This document shows, in pieces, positions 6,816-9,846 of a DNA stretch of 9,846 nt (positions are counted from its first letter, which is position 1; the number at the start of each line of letters is the position of its first letter). The notes under the pieces were generated by a model that did no database searches, was not told the origin of the DNA, and saw nothing but the letters and a program-made list of their open reading frames with translations. The stretch lies in contig CALYNN010000045.1 in the NCBI GenBank assembly GCA_945221685.1, positions 1 through 9,846 on the forward strand, read 5' to 3'. This DNA is from an uncultured Clostridia bacterium. GTDB lineage: Bacteria > Bacillota > Clostridia > Oscillospirales > Acutalibacteraceae. The translations under genes were made by a program, and so were the position numbers.

Positions 6816-6819
6816 CAAT

Positions 6820-6855
6820 ATCCCCTTGGTACTAAACGGTGCCAAGGGGATTTTT
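6820..6855 (+). terminator. Strong terminator after the surface-protein gene, between convergent genes
   Basis: A 13-bp stem (6820-6832 with 6839-6851, core ATCCCCTTGG/CCAAGGGGAT, one G-T pair) with a 6-base loop is followed by TTTTT on the plus strand. It lies in the 45-base gap between the convergent surface-protein and HAD genes. The minus-strand tail (ATATTGTTATT) is less U-rich, so it may stop minus-strand transcripts less well. Confidence 0.9.
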
Positions 6856-6860
6856 CAGCC

Positions 6861-7544
6861 TTACAGCTCTAAAATTTCTTTTATTTGTAAAAGGTCCTCA
6901 ATTTCATAATCGGGTATAATTTCAGTTAAGTTTGCTTTTTTATCGGGATTAAACCACACTGTTTTTATTCCTGCGTTAATTCCTCCCTTTATGTCGGAGG
7001 TAAGGCTATCGCCGATAATTACCGCGTTTCTTTTATCGGCATTATTCATCTTCTTAAAGCAGTAATCGAAAAATTCCGGTGCAGGCTTTTCAAAGCCTAT
7101 CTCCTCCGAAATAAATATTCCTTTAAAATAGTGTGAAATTCCGGCGCTTGCAAGCCTGCTGTCCTGCACCCTTTTTGCTCCGTTTGAAACAAGATAAAGG
7201 TCATAGCCGCCGTATAGCTCATCAAGCATTTTTTCTGCTCCGTCAACAAAATAGTGCCCGTTGCAAAGCATTTCCTCATAAACGGCGGTGGCTTTTTCAG
7301 GAGACAGTGTAATACCGAATTCATTAAAAAGCTCTCTGTATCTGCCCACCTTTACCTCATGCCTTGTAATTTCTCGGCGCTCAAGACGCTTCCACCACTG
7401 TTGATTAATAATGCTGTATCGGTTCAATAGCATTTCATCAGGCTCTATTCCAAGTTCATTAAAGGTTTTAATAAGCGCAGCTCTTTCGCTTTTTTTAAAA
7501 TCAAATATAGTATCGTCCAAATCAAATAAAACGGTTTTAAACAT
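6861..7544 (-). CDS. HAD-superfamily hydrolase, YjjG/YfnB-type pyrimidine nucleotidase
   Basis: This cytoplasmic 227-residue HAD phosphatase resembles the YjjG/YfnB subfamily, whose studied members dephosphorylate pyrimidine nucleoside monophosphates including non-canonical ones. The four HAD motifs are present: DLDDT with nucleophile D8 and acid/base D10, motif II SNG (120-122), motif III lysine K153 in EKP, and motif IV GDSLTSD (178-184) for magnesium. The helical cap lies between motifs I and II (~17-95), as in subfamily IA. GDSLTSDIKGG...KTVWFNP is the part most like YjjG/YfnB. The start is set at the ATG whose complement is at 7542-7544: a TCCTCC complement (7549-7554) gives a good ribosome site, and the core strand MFKTVLFDLDDT begins there. 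An in-frame upstream extension to 7640 would overlap lepA and has no family resemblance. The gene lies 61 bases downstream of lepA, beyond a terminator-like hairpin. Confidence 0.88.
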   Translation of the reverse strand: MFKTVLFDLDDTIFDFKKSERAALIKTFNELGIEPDEMLLNRYSIINQQWWKRLERREITRHEVKVGRYRELFNEFGITLSPEKATAVYEEMLCNGHYFVDGAEKMLDELYGGYDLYLVSNGAKRVQDSRLASAGISHYFKGIFISEEIGFEKPAPEFFDYCFKKMNNADKRNAVIIGDSLTSDIKGGINAGIKTVWFNPDKKANLTEIIPDYEIEDLLQIKEILEL

Positions 7545-7548
7545 ATTT

Positions 7549-7554
7549 TCCTCC
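7549..7554 (-). promoter_or_regulatory. Ribosome binding site fixing the HAD gene start
   Basis: The minus strand reads GGAGGA four bases before the ATG at 7544 (allowing for the intervening AAAT). It selects this ATG over the in-frame upstream ATG at 7640, which lies inside lepA. Confidence 0.85.
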
Positions 7555-7556
7555 GT

Positions 7557-7593
7557 AAAAAGCTTCGTCCCCGTCAGAATTAACGACAGGGAC
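7557..7593 (-). terminator. Terminator-like hairpin between lepA and the HAD gene
   Basis: On the minus strand, the arms GTCCCTGTC and GACGGGGAC (plus-strand 7585-7593 and 7567-7575) pair over 9 bp with one T-G pair around a 9-base loop. After GAAGC comes TTTTT (plus-strand A run 7557-7561). The short gap before the T run makes it somewhat weaker than the other terminators here. The T run ends two bases before the HAD ribosome site, so it could act as a partial terminator or attenuator within the lepA-HAD transcript. Confidence 0.65.
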
Positions 7594-7605
7594 AAATCTT
7601 TATTT

Positions 7606-9423
7606 TTATTCGTCGTCGCTTGAAAGCTTAAGGACTGCAAGAAATGCCTCCTGCGGAACCTCTACCTGACCAAACTGGCGCATACGCTTTTTACCCTCTT
7701 TTTGCTTTTCGAGAAGCTTTTTCTTTCGGGTAACATCGCCGCCATAGCACTTGGCAAGCACATCCTTGCGTAGTGCCTTAACGGTTTCGCGGGCAATAAC
7801 CTTGCCGCCGATTGCAACCTGAACAGGTATTTCAAACAGGTGGCGCGGTATATGCTTTTTAAGCTGCTCGGCAATTTTTCTTGCTCTTGCGTACGCCTTT
7901 TCTCTGTGAATAATAAACGAAAGAGCGTCGATAATATCGCCGTTTAAAAGCACATCAACCTTGCACAAATCGGATTTTCTGTAATCGGAAATCTCATAAT
8001 CAAAGGAAGCGTAGCCTCTTGTTCTCGATTTTAGTGCGTCAAAGAAATCATATATTATTTCATTAAGAGGAAGCTCGTAGTGAATATCTACTCTGTCGGG
8101 AGTGATATAATTCATATCCTTAAACACTCCCCTGCGCTCCTGACACATATCCATAACGGTTCCCACAAATTCACCGGGAACATAAATATGAGCATTAGCG
8201 AAGGGCTCCTCGCAGTAATCAATATTTGCAGGGTCGGGGTAATTTGTAGGGTTATCAATTTCAACTATACTGCCGTCGGTCATATATATTTTATAAACAA
8301 CACTGGGAACAGTTGTTATTAATTCAAGATTATATTCCCTTTCAAGGCGTTCTTCAATTATTTCAAGATGCAAAAGGCCGAGAAATCCGCACCTGAATCC
8401 AAAGCCTAAGGCGCCCGATGTTTCCGGCTCATAGGAAAGAGAAGCGTCGTTTAGCTGAAGCTTTTCAAGGGCGTCACGCAAAGCCTCGTAATCTGCACCG
8501 TCGGCAGGATATACGCCGCAGAACACCATTGGATTAACCTTACGGTAGCCCGGCAGTGCTTCCTCGGCAGGATTATTTGCAAGGGTTACGGTATCGCCCA
8601 CGCGGGCATCACTAACGGTTTTTATTGAAGCGGTTATATAGCCTACCTCGCCGGCTGAAAGCCGATCAGCCTTTTCCATAGAGGTTGCACGCATATAGCC
8701 AACCTCAACAACCGTAAACTCTGCGCCTGTTGCCATCATACGCATTGTGTCGCCGGCTTTAATTTGGCCATCCATAATACGCACATAAACTATTACGCCT
8801 CGGTAAGAATCATAAACTGAGTCGAATATTAATGCTTTCAGCGGCTTGCTTTCGTCACCGGTGGGCGCCGACACCTCGTTAACAATATACTCAAGCACCT
8901 CTTCAACATTTTCACCTGTTTTTGCACTTACTCTCGGAGCGTCCATACAGGGAATACCTATAACCTCCTCTACCTCCTCGGCAACCCTTTCAGGCTCGGC
9001 GGCAGGCAGGTCTATTTTGTTGATAACGGGAAGAATATCTAAATCGTGGTCAAGAGCAAGATAGGTGTTTGCAAGGGTTTGGGCCTCAACTCCCTGTGAG
9101 GCGTCAACAATTAAAATTGCGCCCTCGCAGGCGGCAAGGGAACGGGAAACCTCGTAGTTAAAATCAACATGACCGGGAGTATCTATAAGATTGAATTCAT
9201 ATAGCTCGCCGTTTTTCGCCCTGTAATCAAGCTTAACAGCGTGAGCCTTAATTGTTATTCCTCTTTCTCTTTCAAGGTCCATATCGTCAAGAATTTGCTC
9301 CTGCATATCTCTTGACGCAACAGAGCTTGTCAGCTCCAGCAATCTGTCTGCAAGAGTTGACTTTCCGTGGTCAATATGGGCAATTATTGAAAAATTTCTA
9401 ATGTGGTCTTTACTTATTGCCAA
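7606..9423 (-). CDS. lepA: Elongation factor 4 (LepA), ribosome back-translocase GTPase
   Basis: LepA/EF-4 is a ribosome-associated GTPase related to EF-G, implicated in back-translocation, translation under stress and subunit biogenesis. The 605-residue length is normal. The G domain shows G1 AHIDHGKST (15-23), the switch-I region RERGITIKA (52-60) with the conserved threonine, G3 DTPGH (81-85) and G4 NKID (135-138). The EF-G-like domains follow, including GALGFGFRCGFLGLLHLEI, and then the LepA-specific C-terminal domain (VDVLLNGDIIDALSFIIHR, KHIPRHLFEIPVQVAIG, CYGGDVTRKKKLLEKQKEGKK in part). The start codon is TTG at 9423-9421. An in-frame TAA lies two codons upstream, a GGAGGA site sits 7 bases before it, and no ATG or GTG is available before the conserved N-terminus. 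A partial gene ends 30 bases upstream on the same strand, so lepA may belong to that transcript. Confidence 0.98.
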   Translation of the reverse strand: MAISKDHIRNFSIIAHIDHGKSTLADRLLELTSSVASRDMQEQILDDMDLERERGITIKAHAVKLDYRAKNGELYEFNLIDTPGHVDFNYEVSRSLAACEGAILIVDASQGVEAQTLANTYLALDHDLDILPVINKIDLPAAEPERVAEEVEEVIGIPCMDAPRVSAKTGENVEEVLEYIVNEVSAPTGDESKPLKALIFDSVYDSYRGVIVYVRIMDGQIKAGDTMRMMATGAEFTVVEVGYMRATSMEKADRLSAGEVGYITASIKTVSDARVGDTVTLANNPAEEALPGYRKVNPMVFCGVYPADGADYEALRDALEKLQLNDASLSYEPETSGALGFGFRCGFLGLLHLEIIEERLEREYNLELITTVPSVVYKIYMTDGSIVEIDNPTNYPDPANIDYCEEPFANAHIYVPGEFVGTVMDMCQERRGVFKDMNYITPDRVDIHYELPLNEIIYDFFDALKSRTRGYASFDYEISDYRKSDLCKVDVLLNGDIIDALSFIIHREKAYARARKIAEQLKKHIPRHLFEIPVQVAIGGKVIARETVKALRKDVLAKCYGGDVTRKKKLLEKQKEGKKRMRQFGQVEVPQEAFLAVLKLSSDDE

Positions 9424-9430
9424 AGGTTAA

Positions 9431-9436
9431 TCCTCC
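9431..9436 (-). promoter_or_regulatory. Ribosome binding site supporting the TTG start of lepA
   Basis: The minus strand carries GGAGGA with a 7-base spacer to TTG at 9423-9421. With the in-frame TAA two codons before the TTG, this leaves TTG as the only reasonable start. Confidence 0.85.
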
Positions 9437-9453
9437 GATAGTAAATTAATTTG

Positions 9454-9846
9454 TTACTTCTTTTTGTTGTAATTTTTCATTGCTTCAAGGTCGCGAAGCA
9501 TATATTTTTTGTTGTGGCGAGCCTTTTCAAACAGCCTGAATATATAATATACAGGCAATAGAAACGGCATTTTTTCAAGAATTTTATAAGCACCCTTCAT
9601 ATCCTGTTTCGGCGGAAAGAGCCTGTGCATCAATAAGCGAAGCTTGCCGCCGTGCTTATCTATTTCATCTTGGACGGTGTGCTGTGTACTGCCGTAAACA
9701 GAGCCCTTAAGCATAAAATTAAGCAGTTCCTTTTCGGCGTTATTTGGCTTCTTATCCTCAAAAAGCACATCGGCAAGACCCAGGGCGGTTTTATTAAAAT
9801 CTGCTATTACGAAGTCCTCTAGAGTACCGTTAATATAGTTAAACTC
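9454..9846 (-). CDS. Probable nucleotidyltransferase-family protein (NTP_transf_5-like), C-terminal part only
   Basis: The minus-strand frame is open from the right edge (9846) to a TAA at 9456-9454, giving the C-terminal ~130 residues of a longer protein. The GTG at 9768 is unlikely to be the start, because 26 further in-frame codons (beginning EFNYINGTLEDF) run to the edge without a stop. The segment LRLLMHRLFPPKQDM...YKILEKMPFLLPVYYIFRLFE resembles the C-terminal end of the uncharacterised nucleotidyltransferase family NTP_transf_5 as I recall it: an LFPP element, then Y-x-x-L-x-K-x-P-x-LLP and a hydrophobic stretch. The catalytic part of such a protein (the GS-x-D-type motif) would lie outside the window, so the activity cannot be confirmed here. 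A basic tail (KNYNKKK) ends the protein. It lies 30 bases upstream of lepA on the same strand and is possibly co-transcribed with it. Confidence 0.55.
   Translation of the reverse strand, partial: EFNYINGTLEDFVIADFNKTALGLADVLFEDKKPNNAEKELLNFMLKGSVYGSTQHTVQDEIDKHGGKLRLLMHRLFPPKQDMKGAYKILEKMPFLLPVYYIFRLFEKARHNKKYMLRDLEAMKNYNKKK

Noticed and set aside
7545..7640. N-terminal extension of the HAD protein by 32 residues to an upstream ATG
   Set aside because: It would overlap the lepA 3' end and run through the hairpin. The HAD core begins at the internal ATG, which has its own GGAGGA.
1..9846. A CRISPR array, insertion sequence, prophage, toxin-antitoxin or new defence system
   Set aside because: There are no spaced repeats, no transposase or integrase, no paired small genes and no composition break. 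The gene content is mainly housekeeping.

Overview
The window looks like a chromosomal segment of an anaerobic member of the Bacillota, most likely class Clostridia (Ruminococcaceae/Oscillospiraceae-like). The reasons are strong AGGAG-type ribosome binding sites, a moderately AT-rich composition with A-rich intergenic DNA, a DnaD-domain protein next to a DnaI/DnaC-type helicase loader, a CCA-encoding tRNA gene with a consensus sigma-A promoter, and clostridial-style hypothetical surface proteins. The genus is an inference from gene content only.

Layout, left to right. (1) 1-2160, plus strand: the 3' end of an unrecognised gene, then a threonine ammonia-lyase with one ACT domain and a RidA enamine/imine deaminase, closed by a strong hairpin terminator. 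The lyase releases a reactive enamine and RidA hydrolyses it, so the pair forms a coherent metabolic unit. (2) 2183-2332, minus strand: a complete stand-alone tRNA-Gly(GCC) transcription unit with a TTGACA-17-TATAAT promoter and its own terminator. (3) 2398-5124, plus strand: a three-gene operon with a predicted promoter, a tandem DnaD-domain protein, a DnaC/DnaI-like AAA+ helicase loader and a six-helix DUF308/HdeD-like membrane protein, then a terminator. The first two would act together in loading the replicative helicase. The role of the third is unknown. (4) 5154-6855, plus strand: a monocistronic unit with its own promoter and terminator, encoding a single-pass membrane-anchored protein. 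Its outside part is an internal duplication carrying DFDNDG-like, possibly calcium-binding motifs. (5) 6861-9846, minus strand: the 3' end of a probable nucleotidyltransferase-family gene, then lepA (elongation factor 4, TTG start), then a YjjG/YfnB-type HAD nucleotidase. A terminator-like hairpin lies between lepA and the HAD gene.

I found no CRISPR array, insertion sequence, prophage gene or recognisable defence system. Most of the window is ordinary core genome. The least explained items are the duplicated surface protein, the membrane protein attached to the primosome genes, the hairpin between lepA and the HAD gene, and the unrecognised partial gene at the left edge.
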